Shown: positions 1 through 24,691 of the stretch, piece by piece
Numbering within the stretch: position 1 is the first letter of the stretch
How the letters are laid out: each line of letters begins with the position of its first letter
Source of the DNA: Mesostigma viride
Taxonomy: Eukaryota > Streptophyta > Mesostigmatophyceae > Mesostigmatales > Mesostigmataceae
Length of the DNA: 64,000 nt
Assembly: GCA_009746045.1 (NCBI GenBank)
Contig: RPFO01000114.1
Coordinates: forward strand, 1,071,676 to 1,135,675
Direction of reading: 5' to 3'
Notes under the pieces: generated by a model
What the model was told of the DNA's origin: nothing
Databases searched by the model: none
The model's input: only the letters and a program-made list of their open reading frames with translations
Position numbers and translations under genes: made by a program

Positions 1-1480
1 AAATGCCCCTCTGAGGCATTATTTTCACTGCTATGGCGGTGCCAACAGTAATTCGAAGCTACCGGCTTCCGAATATTTCGGGGGCCTACCTTTCGTAAAA
101 GTTCAATGGGCTGCGCGGTGATGGTCGGCAGCATACCCCAAAGTTTTCCCATTCGAAGTGAGGGCGGTAGCTTGCAACGAGATTGACACGCCTCCTCTAG
201 CTCCTGGGAGGGGTCGTGGAGACGTGGGCGTGATCTGCTGCTTTAAACGCAGCCATTAGACGTGTCGGTAGTGGCGTTTGCAGCACAGCTCCAGGCGGAG
301 TGGAGTTACGCCCTCAGGCAACTTTGCTGGGCATCGGGGGCGTGGGCCTAGTTAATTAATTTCGTAAGTGGCGACGCTATGCAAGCCGATGAAGGGGGAA
401 TGAGCGCCCGAGCCGACGCCGGAGCAGGGCCGTTGCATCCCAACGCCAAGGGCGGCAGCGGCCCTAAACCCTGTCTCGTGATCGTTGCGTTTTCAGCGCC
501 CGGCAGCCAGGCCGGAGTGGTGGGATTGCTGACGATGGAATAAACGAAGGCCTACGGACGGGGACTGTCGGTGGTCAGCAGGGAGTGGGGGAAAACGATG
601 CGGCGGGGCATGGTGCAATGGCGGAGGGGGAATTCAAGACGCAGCGCGGTTTGGGGGTCATCCGTAAGCAAACCCCCCATAGTTTTCCTGAAAAATTTTC
701 CCCTCACGGGGGGCGGTTTGTAAGGTTATGCTGGAGTGGCAAGACTTGGTTAGGGTTGGGGGGGATGAACCTACTGATCTCCAAATCCCCCCACGTGCCG
801 GTGTGGAGGTGTAGGTTGTGGGCTGTCCTGCGCTTCAAAACCCTCGGTCGGTGTAGGGGGTCACCCTGCAACCAAAAGCCCCTTGTGCAGGTTGTGGGTG
901 AGCCTGTTATTCAAAACCCGGCTTTGCTGTTGCTGTGGGGTGAGGGGATGGCCCATCATGCGCTATGCCTGTGGAGAAATTGTATACACAGATCTTGCCG
1001 GGCCATCTGGGTTGGCTGCCGAGGGTGGCACCCCCATGGCAGAGAACCCCCACCCTTTGCGGGCCTCAAGGGGTGCGGTAGGGGGGGGGGGGTCCCTGCG
1101 GGGAGACTTTTGGCTCCCCCCTTCTATTGCCGCCTGGCTGGATGCTAGAGCTGGTAGCGGCAGGGGCCAAGGGGGGTTACGAGAAGCTGGGCCATGCGAC
1201 GGCTTGCGGCCACGAGTCCAGGTCTTCATGACTGGCCCAGGTTCACATAACTGGATAAGTGATTTTCCGGCCCGCGTTGGGTGACCTAGTTAGCTAGAGA
1301 CCGATGGGTACCTTGAGATTCATAAAGGTTGACTATGGCTTTGACGTGGGCCTTCCACACACTTGTAATAAAACTGTATTCTCTGGCAGCCCCTCACTCC
1401 AATGGACAGAAGCAAAAATTGGATGCACGCACGCACCTGACCCGAGTCTGCTGTGCACCGCTTGCGGCAGAGCACCTTCA
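1..1480. other. Left edge, no confident gene
   Basis: I see no recognisable gene here. A 54-codon open frame runs 379-543 on the plus strand (starts M-Q-A-D-E-G-G-M) with no family resemblance. If the minus-strand gene to the right continues, its 3' exons should lie here, but I could not place them. G-rich tracts occur near 1080-1100. Confidence 0.4.
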
Positions 1481-1481
1481 C

Positions 1482-4400
1482 CTGTCGCGCCGCATCTTCC
1501 TTCTCCAGCGCAAGCCTGGGCAGGGTGAGGCCAGGGGTTTGGGCCGCAGCGCCATGTGTACAGCAGCATAATCATGAGGTGACAGCATACCTGCTTAGGA
1601 ATGACAACAGCAGCCCGAGGGTGCTTGGAATGTGGGGGGGGGATGGATAAGAAATTAGGGTGAGCAAGGCCGCTGACGTCCGGATGCAACACCACCTGTG
1701 ATTGTAGTATACACAAATACATGTTCAGCGCAGCCTAGTAAACATTGCGAAGACCTGGGTAGCAGATGTTGACCAAATGATTGTCTATGCTGGCTGCCAC
1801 CATCACATTCACAAAACGCTCGTCTCCATTTGTAGCTACACCCGCCCACGCGACACCAGGCCTTCTGGCACGTTGCATTGCGTTAGACAGTCTCGTGTTT
1901 GGCAGCACCAGGTGTCCGTGCCAAGGCACCGCAACGTCCCCATGCAAGTGCAGGAGCGGCCGCGCGTCGCACGATGCAGCGTGCTCAAACAAACACGCGC
2001 GGGACAGCAGGGGACAGCAGGTGGACGAGGGGCCACGCGGCGCAGGGCCAGCAAGCGAGTTGCCCCGAAAGGGGTGCGGTCCAGCCGGGTGCCATGACAA
2101 GGCGAGTTGCATGTCTGCGCTCATAGCATTCGTGAGTCTGCCGATGCTCACGGGGGGAAGATCTGCCATTTATTAGTTTCTTAACAAGTAATTCATTTAA
2201 TGAATGGATTATGCCTGCCATGTACAGCAGCGGGTACACCCTGGCAGATAGCATCCCCAGGCTGGCCTTGCCACCACCCAGTGCCACCGCCCAAGCCACG
2301 TGGCGGCAGCGCTAGCAACCGCAGGATCGCGGGCGCACGCATCGTGGCCCCACCGCGCCATCATCATGGGGAGACCCTTCAGGAACCAACACATGGATAG
2401 GCATAGGCACACCCATCCTCACCGCGCATAGATAGGCACACCCATCCTCACAAACCAGGCCACAGGCCACAGGGCGCCACCTACCCCGTGCCCTGTGCCC
2501 CACCCACCTGAGCTGCTCGCAGACCGCTGCTTGTAGCCGAGCGGCGTCCTCTTCTGCGCGCGCCAGCTGCTCCAGCGTGGCCGCCTGCTGGCATCCGTCC
2601 CGCTGTGCCCGCAGCCGCGCCACCTCCCCCTCCAGCGAGAGCAGCGCCTCGTTCTTGCCCCGCTCCCAGCCGCTCTGTAATGTGGCGCGCGCCATGGGGG
2701 GGGTTAGACCGTCAGGGCGCACCGCCAGGGGCAACGTGGGGGGAAGGGGGGAGCAGGGAGAGGCCAGCGTCAGGCGACCGCATACATGCGTGGCGCTCAG
2801 CCAGCAAGGCGCGCGCATGCTTGCATGCCAGTGGCAGTTGTTCTCTCCACCGACCAGCCACCAAGAGCACCAGCCAGCAAGAGCACCAGCCAGCAAGAGC
2901 ACCAGCCAGCAAGAGCACCAGCCAGCAAGAGCACCAGCCAGCAAGAGCACCAGCCACCAAGAGCACCAGCCAGCAAGAGCACCAGCCAGCAAGAGCACCA
3001 GCCAGCAAGAGCACCAGCCACCAAGAGCAGCAGCCAGCAAGAGCACCAGCCAGCAAGAGCACCAGCCACCAAGAGCACCGGCCACCAAGAGCACCAGCCA
3101 CCAAGAGCAGCAGCCAGCAAGAGCACCAGCCACCAAGAGCAGCAGCCAGCAAGAGCACCGGCCAGCAAGAGCACCAGCCAGCAAGAGCACCAGCCAGCAA
3201 GAGCACCAGCCACCAAGAGCACCAGCCAGCAAGAGCACCAGCCAGCAAGAGCACCAGCCAGCAAGAGCACCAGCCAGCAAGAGCACCAGCCACCAAGAGC
3301 ACCAGCCAGCAAGAGCACCAGCCAGCAAGAGCACCAGCCAGCAAGAGCACCAGCCAGCAAGAGCACCGGCCACCAAGAGCAGCAGCCAGCAAGAGCACCA
3401 GCCAGCAAGAGCACCAGCCAGCAAGAGCACCAGCCAGCAAGAGCACCAGCCACCAAGAGCACCAGCCAGCAAGAGCACCAGCCACCAAGAGCACCAGCCA
3501 GCAAGAGCACCAGCCAGCAAGAGCACCAGCCAGCAAGAGCACCAGCCAGCAAGAGCACCAGCCACCAAGAGCACCAGCACCAGCACCAGCACCAGCACCA
3601 GCACCAGCCACCAAGAGCACCAGCCACCAAGAGCACCAGCCACCAAGAGCACCAGCCACCAAGAGCACCAGCCAGCAAGAGCACCAGCCACCAAGAGCAC
3701 CGGCCACCAAGAGCACCAGCCACCAAGAGCACCAGCCAGCAAGAGCACCAGCCAGCAAGAGCACCAGCCAGCAAGAGCACCAGCCACCAAGAGCACCAGC
3801 CAGCAAGAGCACCAGCCAGCAAGAGCACCAGCCAGCAAGAGCAGCAGCCAGCAAGAGCACCAGCCAGCAAGAGCACCAGCCACCAAGAGCACCAGCCACC
3901 AAGAGCACCGGCCACCAAGAGCACCGGCCACCAAGAGCACCAGCCAGCAAGAGCAGCAGCCAGCAAGAGCACCAGCCACCAAGAGCACCAGCCAGCAAGA
4001 GCAATGTCTCTTCGTGGCATAATTGTTCCTTGACACCCCGATGTGCCAGCTGGCATTTGTGTGGCACTCCCTGGCCTGCAGGCTTTCACGCAGGGCCCCA
4101 CATGCGCGCTCTGTGCTTGGCAGCACAGGCGATGTGACTGAGCCAAGCGCAGCGTTCGCACACCAGCAACCGACTGGGGGGGTGCCATCACCCAAGGGGT
4201 ACGAGCCATGGAGGCAGCACCCCAGTTTGCTGCCCAGGGGGGGGTGATAGGTTGCCGGTGCTGAGCCAACCGTTGGGCCGGCCCGCGCTCGTACTACAGG
4301 TTGCGTGGCTTCTAGCGCCTGCTACGTACTGGCCTGTCCGCACCCACCCGGGGCCATATGGGCAGCAATGTACCGCTGGGAAGGGTGCCCCAGGTGGGAT

Positions 4401-6693
4401 GCTCCCTAAAGCAGGTTGGTGACGATGAATGCTCATGTGGCGGCAAGCTGCCCGGTGCACAACAATGTCGACACGCAGACTGGTGTAGGAACCGGTGTGC
4501 ATGAGTACCCACCGCGGTGCGAGCCATTACGCATCGACTAGGGTCCTCTTGGCAATTGCGAGCATAGCAACGAACCAAGAGCAGCATAGCCAGCATCGAA
4601 CATATTCCTCAAAACAGGCGGTGCGCAAAACTTGTGCCCCCCACCCCCACCCCCTGAACGGGGAGCACAGGGAGTTAGTGGGCTCCCACACGGGCAGGCT
4701 GCCACGCGAGTACCTCCCGCACGGAAAAGCCCCCCCTTCGGCTCGCGTCAGGGCAGAGCGCGTTCACGTCTGCACAGCCGGGGCCATCCCATCCGGCGGC
4801 CAGCAGTTGCTGCCGCACGGTGTCGTCCAGCTGTGCCTGGCCCCCCGGACGGGCGTCGCTTGCCCTGGCCTCTGCTGCGAGCTTGTCCCGTTGCAGCTGC
4901 TGGCAGCGCGCCTGGCTGGCCTGTAGCTCCTCCTGCAGGGACAGCAGGGTGCGGTTCTTGCGCAGCTCCCAGGCACTCTGGCCCCCCCCGTGGTCCACTG
5001 GCGCCCCGCCTGCGCGCTCCGCCTGTGTGTGTGTGTGCACGTGTATGTGAGTGTGTGTGTGTGTGTGCATGTGTATGTGAGTGTGTGTGTGTGTGTGCAT
5101 GTGTATGTGAGTGTGTGTGTGCATGTGTATGTGAGTGTGTCTGTGCATCTGTATGTGAGTGTGTGTGTGCATGTGTATGTGAGTGTGTGTGTGCGTGTGT
5201 ATGTGTGTGTGCATGTGTATGTGAGTGTGTGTGTGTGCGTGTGTATGTGAGTGTGTGTGTGTGTGCATGTGAATGTGAGTGTGTGTGTGTGCATGTGTAT
5301 GTGAGTGTGTGTGTGTGTGTGTGCATGTGTATGTGAGTGTGTGTGTGTGCATGTGTATGTGAGTGTGTGTGTGCATGTGTATGTGAGTGTGTGTGTGTGC
5401 GTGTGTATGTGAGTGTGTGTGTGCATGTGTATGTGTGTGTGCGTGTGTATGTGAGTGTGTGTGTGCATGTGTATGTGAGTGTGTGTGTGTGTGTGCATGT
5501 GTATGTGAGTGTGTGTGTGCATGTGTATGTGAGTGTGTGTGCGCATGTGTGTGTGTGCGTGAGTGAGTGTGTGTGTGTGCACGTGTATGTGAGTGTGTGT
5601 GTCACGAAGCACGGCCCGTGGTAGACAAGAATGGTCGCTTGCACAAGAATGGTCATCTATCCATGGACATCATGTGGACAGGTTGGCATTTTCAGGCCTC
5701 CAATTACCACGCAGGGTGCGCAGGGCCATCATGCGTGGGACAGGGCAAGGCAGGGGGTGCCTGGGGCATGTGCGCAGTCCGCATGCGGTCCGCGCCGCCA
5801 CCTGGCGCACGGGGGATGCGTGCCCAACCACGCGCGGCGACATACAAGCCAAAGCAGTGGCGTGCGGGCTGGCAGCCCAGACGTCCTGCGTAGCATCTTC
5901 GGCCCCAGAACACTTGCCAGCTGCATGCATGGCCATGTTCTCTAGGTGGGCCGCGTCGCAGCGACAACCACACGGTTACTGCCATTATAGTGGCCAGAGT
6001 GGCTGCCTCCCATGGCGGCACCCACGCCCCCATCATGCCTGGGACAGGGCATGAGGCCATGCTTCAGCGTACACATATTGACACCCGCAGGCTGGTAGAC
6101 GGTGGCAGCGAGGTAACGGATCAGGCAACCCAGTTCATTGGATGCCATGCGCGTGCTAGTAGGGGACGGACGTCAGTTGAGAAAGTACTATCTGAGGACA
6201 GGCGCACGAGGCAGTGTGCGAAATGAGCGTACCAACGATGCTATGGTCTGCAACGTAGGGCTAGGCACTCCCCTCGCACCCACAGCTGCACGAACGGCAA
6301 CCGCCCATACCGACGTAACGGAATGACGGCCAGGCATTTCAATGCGACGTCCCACAGAATCCTTTGAGAGCATAAATTCAGAATACGCGATCACCTGATC
6401 GAGCTGGACTCGTGCTTCTGGCAGGCGGACGCTAGCATTAGTACGCGAGAGTGGTCCCTTACTTTTTGCAAAGCACGAGTCAGCTCGAGGATCACAGCAT
6501 GACCAGCATCCGGCGATGTTTCTGGATCCGCCCCCGTCGCGGAGCCAACGTCGGAGGCCTCTTTAGCCGGCTGCGCTCCTGATGCAGCAGTCGCACCTTT
6601 TCTCAAGGCTTCTAGCTCAACCGAAAGAGATAAAATGGCGGCATTCTTGCTGCGCTCCCACGAATTTGTTTCGGTTTGACTCTCGACCTCCAT
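1482..6693 (-). CDS. Unknown coiled-coil-like protein with exon-level motif repeats (partial)
   Basis: I do not recognise this gene. Exon 1 is 6693-6463: a true ATG, 77 codons, donor GTAAGG. Exon 2 is 4977-4768 (70 codons) and exon 3 is 2674-2508 (55 codons plus 2 nt, donor GTGGGT). Each has a clean AG or GT boundary, and both joins fall in phase 0. A 34-bp candidate exon 4 (1515-1482, reads L-A-L-E-K-E-D-A-A-R-Q) restores the phase but is weak. All three main exons carry one motif: NSWERSKNAAILSLSVELE, SAWELRKNRTLLSLQEEL and SGWERGKNEALLSLEGEV. Glu/Ala/Leu/Arg-rich text suggesting a coiled coil follows. This is either one protein with repeated modules or an exon duplication. The 3' end is not found. 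The exon 2 donor (GTGAAC) is the least certain boundary. The introns are filled with satellites. Confidence 0.55.
2855..4002. repeat. 16-bp minisatellite, about 72 copies, intronic
   Basis: Tandem units of a 16-mer (AGCACCAGCCAGCAAG, with a CCACCAAG variant) fill the intron between exons 3 and 2 of the minus-strand gene. A short (CACCAG)n patch interrupts it near 3575-3605. Because the unit is 16 bp and lacks stops, all frames stay open and give a periodic 16-residue translation. I read those long frames as artefacts. Confidence 0.9.
5023..5605. repeat. GT-rich compound microsatellite, intronic
   Basis: About 580 bp of (GT)n broken by recurring GCATGTGTATGTGAGT blocks, i.e. a roughly 26-30 bp higher-order unit. 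It sits in the first intron of the minus-strand gene and gives long Cys/Val or His/Thr frames that are not genes. Confidence 0.9.
5606..6460. other. Remainder of intron 1 of the minus-strand gene
   Basis: Unique sequence between the GT array and exon 1. Two blocks around 5710-5750 and 6020-6050 share a text close to CATCATGCNTGGGACAGGGCA. I see no coding exon in it. Confidence 0.4.
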
Positions 6694-7361
6694 GCCCCTC
6701 GCCGCCTCGGCCTAGAGATGGTAATTTGTGATGTCAATCACAGCTAACGCAGGGATAGAAAGACACTCCTGAAAAGATCACGGCTAAAACAAGCAGCCTT
6801 TCGGCATAGGCGGCTGTAATGCGGTCACATCCCCCTCCGATAAAAAATTAGTTATGTATGTCGCTGCCAACTGGCCGATTGTGCATTGCATGCGGCACAG
6901 ATACAAGTCATCAAGAAAACGGAGACAAGCTCGTGTACAACATCCATCGTGCGCTGGGTCTTGTTGCTACACCCCCTCAATGCCAAGGTGGACACAGTGG
7001 AATCCACGCACATGAGACACGATGTGCTGCTATATGCCGCGCATCACTCGATATATATTGTGTGCGATCTGCACAAAACAACGGTGCGGGCATAAATAGG
7101 TATCTGTTAGCAGGGCGCATGCTCGACGTTTTTATACTCATTGAGCTTCTTCTATTTCTGAAAGGTCGATGTATTATTCCTGCAATTTCTGTTAGGCTGC
7201 CCATGCCAGGATTTGCGGAAGGGAGAAATATTGAAAGAAACCAAATTGCCGCCAAATTCTTTTATTTGTAAGTACAGGGCGTCGCTACTACGGTTGCTAC
7301 CATCCGCGGGTCCGGTCTCCACTCTCAATAAGCGTCGCGCCTTCCTGTTAAGTTGGTCTCT

Positions 7362-8684
7362 CAATTGACGCTATTGGCGAGAAACCGGTCCACGGTAGCA
7401 GAAAGGTACATTTTGGCGAATTAATTATTTTTTTGCCAGTCTAATAATAAGAATACATTGGCCGGGCTGGATAGAATACATTGGCCGGGCTACACTTGGG
7501 TTAAGATGATTACCCTGGCGGTAGACCACCCTCTCGTGGACCGCAGGGCCACTGATGTACAACATCTTTTGATGCATACTGTAGGGCGATAGGGGTCTGC
7601 GCTACTACGCTCCACGAGCGTTTTGGTCATGATGCATCATGCCTGTGCACGCACCCTAGTGAAACCATTGAGCACAGGTTCCTTTTCTGTAATCTCCCAG
7701 GGGTTTGGACGTGGCTCATTAACATCTGGGCCGCATGGACGGCATCGCCACCCAATCTCCCAATTAGCGTGCGTACCATCATTCATTTTCGGTATTGCTG
7801 GCACACCAGGGACCGAGCTTTCAGTTTCCCAAGCAGAATGGATATGGCTACGCACTACTATGCTATACGCGATCTGGACCATAAGTACGCAACGAGACAG
7901 TCTTTAATGTCCGCGAGGAGTATACCCGCGGCGGCGTAGTCCGGCGCTTTATATACCTATGGATGAATGCGGCTATGCGTCGCTACTGGCTGTTAGCTCA
8001 GGAACAACACAGGGTGTGGGACCCAGGGCCCAATAACGACAAGCCCAGCCCGCTCCAGCTTTTTCATGATCTACTGGGCCGTAATCAGGTATTCAGTTCA
8101 CCAGTATGCCTCATGGCGACATTACTCAGGTCCAATGGCTTCCCTGGTCTAATAACGCGCCCTATTAGCCTTTCACCTGTCACCGCCACACGTGTGTGTG
8201 CCCACCTTAATTAGGATTCGCTGATACTCATTTCCCCTCTCACCTCTTTGGTCCATAATTGGCTAATAAAATATACCCATTTCCCCGAAATTATTTTTTT
8301 GCCCAAAATGTATCGGATTCCGACCGATTTCGACCCCAATCTTCCATTTTGGACCAAGGTTCGGCCTTTTCATGGCAGATCCTGACTCCCCTCACCGAGA
8401 TCTATCGATTGCGCTACTTATACTTGAGATCAGACCACCCTACCTCGTACTTGCCAGACTCGACTTTGGCTTACTTGGCGTAAGAGAATGACGTTAGAGC
8501 CATTTTTGCCAGTCTCGTAACAAGTCTATCACCTGGTCGGAAAAGGACTTTCAACTACCCGAGGGCAGATTTGGAGTTCCCTTGGAGAGATCTGTCGATT
8601 GCGCTAGTCAAATTTAATTTTGGGGTCGATCTCCGAGGCCCAGTTTCCTTGCGTGGACCGGTTTCTCGCCAATAGCGTCAATTG
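7362..8684. mobile_element. Non-autonomous DNA element with perfect 33-bp terminal inverted repeats
   Basis: The 33 bases at 7362-7394 (begin CAATTGACGCTATTGGCG, end GGTCCACG) are the exact reverse complement of 8652-8684. The 1.3-kb interior has no convincing ORF. It contains a segment (about 8131-8292) nearly identical to 40931-41090 of the TIR element at 36926-41257, so pieces of two element families are mixed here. No target-site duplication was seen. Confidence 0.65.
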
Positions 8685-9125
8685 TTGTTGTTGAGTTGTT
8701 GTTGTTGTGTCCCACGCCGCACATGGGCAGCAGAGAATCTATACTGTAGTGGCCGAGGGTTGGTCTCAATTATCAAGCCGATTCCGGGTAAATGGGTTTT
8801 TTTTATTAACCAATAAGAATATCGTTAGGTTAAGAGGTACCAGGTATCGACCAGCTGGTTACCCACTGAGGGTAGTGTGTCAATTATCAAGCCGATTCTC
8901 CATGACTGTCGTGAGTGTCGTGGACGGAGATCGCGGTCACACGAGTCAACGACCAAACAGGTGTTGTAAACCACGTCAGGCATGAGTGTTGTTGTTGTTG
9001 TTGTTGTTGCCCACGCCGCACATGGGCAGCAGAGATTTGGAAACGGCAGGCATGTGGGACATGCTTGCAGGCTCATGCAGTCAGATGTTGTTGTTGGCCC
9101 ACGCCGACATGGGCAACAGAGATTT
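8685..9125. repeat. GTT-tract plus hairpin block, three copies
   Basis: Three times (about 8687-8740, 8984-9035, 9085-9125) a (GTT)n tract is followed by CCCACGCCGCACATGGGC and then AGCAGAGA or a close variant. The block can fold as GCCCA/TGGGC. Confidence 0.7.
8766..8897. mobile_element. 96-bp insertion flanked by an 18-bp direct repeat
   Basis: The 18-mer TCAATTATCAAGCCGATT occurs at 8766-8783 and again at 8880-8897. The 96 bp between them (8784-8879) match 37128-37223, the left arm of the TIR element in the piggyBac nest. The layout looks like a short insert with a target-site duplication. A local tandem duplication is the alternative. Confidence 0.55.
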
Positions 9126-10034
9126 GGAGAAACGGCTCGGCTCAGTCAGTCAGTCAGTCAGTCAGTCAGTCAGTTGTATCCCACGCCTCAGTCAGTATGT
9201 GATCAGTTATTCCCACGCCTGCGCACCTGATACTGGAGAATTGTACTGTAGCTGCCCTCCACGTAGAGTCGTTCTCCTGCTATGCTAGGTAATAACCTGC
9301 TAGATAACGTGGCCTGGCGAAACGGAAATGGGCCGGATGCCATGCCCAAGCAATTTTATTGAATTACCCTGGATGATCCAGGAATCCAGGAAGACCAGGA
9401 ATCCAGGATCCAGTGCCCAAAAGGATCCGAGAACGAATTTGGCGGCTTCTGGGCCCATAGTTTGGTGCAAGACTTGCTCTTTCGCCACGTGTATGCAAAA
9501 GGATGTTTCTGCATTTCCCGGCGGGGAGAGAAACCGCTTCGTGGGAAACTCACGGATCCCTGTCATCCTGTGGAAGCATGCCGTACAGACGGAGCACTGG
9601 GAATTTCAGCATGCAGGACGAAACGGTCCCCGAATGCCCGGGAAATTGCTCGTGACAAAGCCCGCGAAGGAGACACCTCTCGCCCAATTCCCAAGCGAGC
9701 ACAAGAGAGCAGTAGCGTGCAGCGCGCGAAACGCTGGAAGGGAACCAACGTCAAGCATTGCGCGCGCGGTTGGGGAGCACCACCTTCTACGATGCGCCCA
9801 GAGATGTGGCGGTGCCTTGTCGCCTTGGAGACATGGGCAACTTATGGCGTACATACGTATGTTGAAGTTTGATTATATGGCACCAGGTCGCCGTTATGGT
9901 AGCTACAGAGACCCCGCGATGTGTTTAGAATTGCAAGGCGCGGCAGACGCGCCTATGTTAATTCGGTGTTTCTGGGGCTGAGTTGGTCTGCATTTGGCTA
10001 AGGTAGCACCATTTCGAGTGTTGGCCTCGTAGCC

Positions 10035-10042
10035 TATATAAT
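10035..10042 (+). promoter_or_regulatory. Candidate TATA box of RBR
   Basis: CTATATAATTC lies about 85 bp upstream of the RBR start codon, a plausible distance for a TATA element with a short 5'UTR. I saw no clear E2F site (TTTSSCGC type) in the adjacent 120 bp. Confidence 0.4.
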
Positions 10043-10120
10043 TCGGTGCATCACCCTAGACATTGTGGGCGCTTGCTCCCGCTTGATGTTCTCGAGTAAC
10101 GGAGTTTCGTGATTGCATCC

Positions 10121-23788
<13,668 letters not shown>

Positions 23789-23952
23789 GAAAGATGTGGC
23801 GCGTGGTCTGCGTGGTGGGGTGCTGCTTTGCACCGTCTTAAACATGGTTTTGGCAGGGTCTGGAGTCGAATTTGTGTGTTCAATCCTGCGATAGTCCGGT
23901 CTGGTTTACAGCTGGGCACGTTTTGCTAGTCGTGGGTTTTCTAATTATATAT

Positions 23953-24540
23953 CTATCTGGATCGCGTAGTATCTCCGCACATCTGAACCCTGTGATGCCA
24001 GATCTCCTTTGCGGCCGTTCCGAGCTTGGCACTGGATTCGTTGTCCACACCGTCGCGTCGCTGTAGCAACACGATGTTTTCTGGCATACGCGGGCTTTTG
24101 GTTCCCGCCGCACATTTGAAAGGGCTGTCCTCCGGATTTTTGCCTTTGCACCGTGTGCAGTTCTTGGACGTTTGGAAACATGGCATGGCCAACGTAATGA
24201 CTGACTGGCTAGACCTTTTCAGTGGTTTTCCATTTGCGCTTATTTCCTCGTAAATGGTGGAAGAGCGATCGCAGCAATGGTGCTCACCACTAGACACTCC
24301 CGGCCAGTTAGGCTCGAAACACACGGCCTGATCAAGCAAGCTGTTTCCGGCCCCAATGTTTAGGTCATCTAGTCGCTCTACACGTAAGCCAGCCATAATT
24401 TCAATGCACAAGGCTACACATTTCCATCTCCATTCATACTCATCATCCTGAACGACTCGAAAACGCGGACAAGATAACGGCAGGCTCGAGCTACCATGGT
24501 CCGGATTCTCCCGATTTCTGGCCTGCGCTGGTTGTCTCCT
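23953..24540 (-). other. Dispersed unit U with Cys-rich open frame
   Basis: A minus-strand frame without an obvious ATG reads through about 190 codons. It carries a run of paired cysteines: CIE, CFEPNWPG, HHCCDR, NCTRCKGKN, FKCAAG. The spacing suggests metal binding, but I do not recognise a family. A truncated copy lies at 28432-28680 in the same orientation (matching about 24260-24510), so this is a repeated element or segmental duplicate. The second copy is frame-broken. It could instead be an exon of a host gene. Confidence 0.4.
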
Positions 24541-24691
24541 TGTCCCTTGATACAATGGCTAGGGCATGGCTTCTCAACAGAGAGTGGCTCTCTGCATAGG
24601 CAGAGCTTGGCTAAATTCTTAATGCATCATCCATGGGGGGTCCCATTACTGTATAGGCAGGGCTTGGCTAAATTCTTAAGGCATCATCCAT

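Larger units (their letters stand above)
6694..10034. other. Intergenic region between the minus-strand gene and RBR, rich in TE remnants
   Basis: The two flanking genes diverge from this 3.4-kb spacer. It holds an 18-bp tandem duplication at 7451-7491 (around CATTGGCCGGGCT), a TIR element (7362-8684), a 96-bp insertion (8784-8879), a CAGT repeat at about 9140-9175, and GTT-rich repeats. Nothing between 9200 and 10034 is recognisable as a gene. Confidence 0.5.

Noticed and set aside
2577-4195. Several 400-600 codon frames on both strands (QQEHQPARAP or LAGWCSCWLV repeats)
   Set aside because: They are translations of the 16-bp minisatellite, which has no stop in any frame; the real exon is only 2674-2508.
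4748-5656. His-Thr and Cys-Val frames
   Set aside because: Translation of a GT/CA microsatellite in an intron.
6858-7271. 137-codon plus-strand frame
   Set aside because: No family resemblance, no splice or promoter support, lies in TE-rich spacer.
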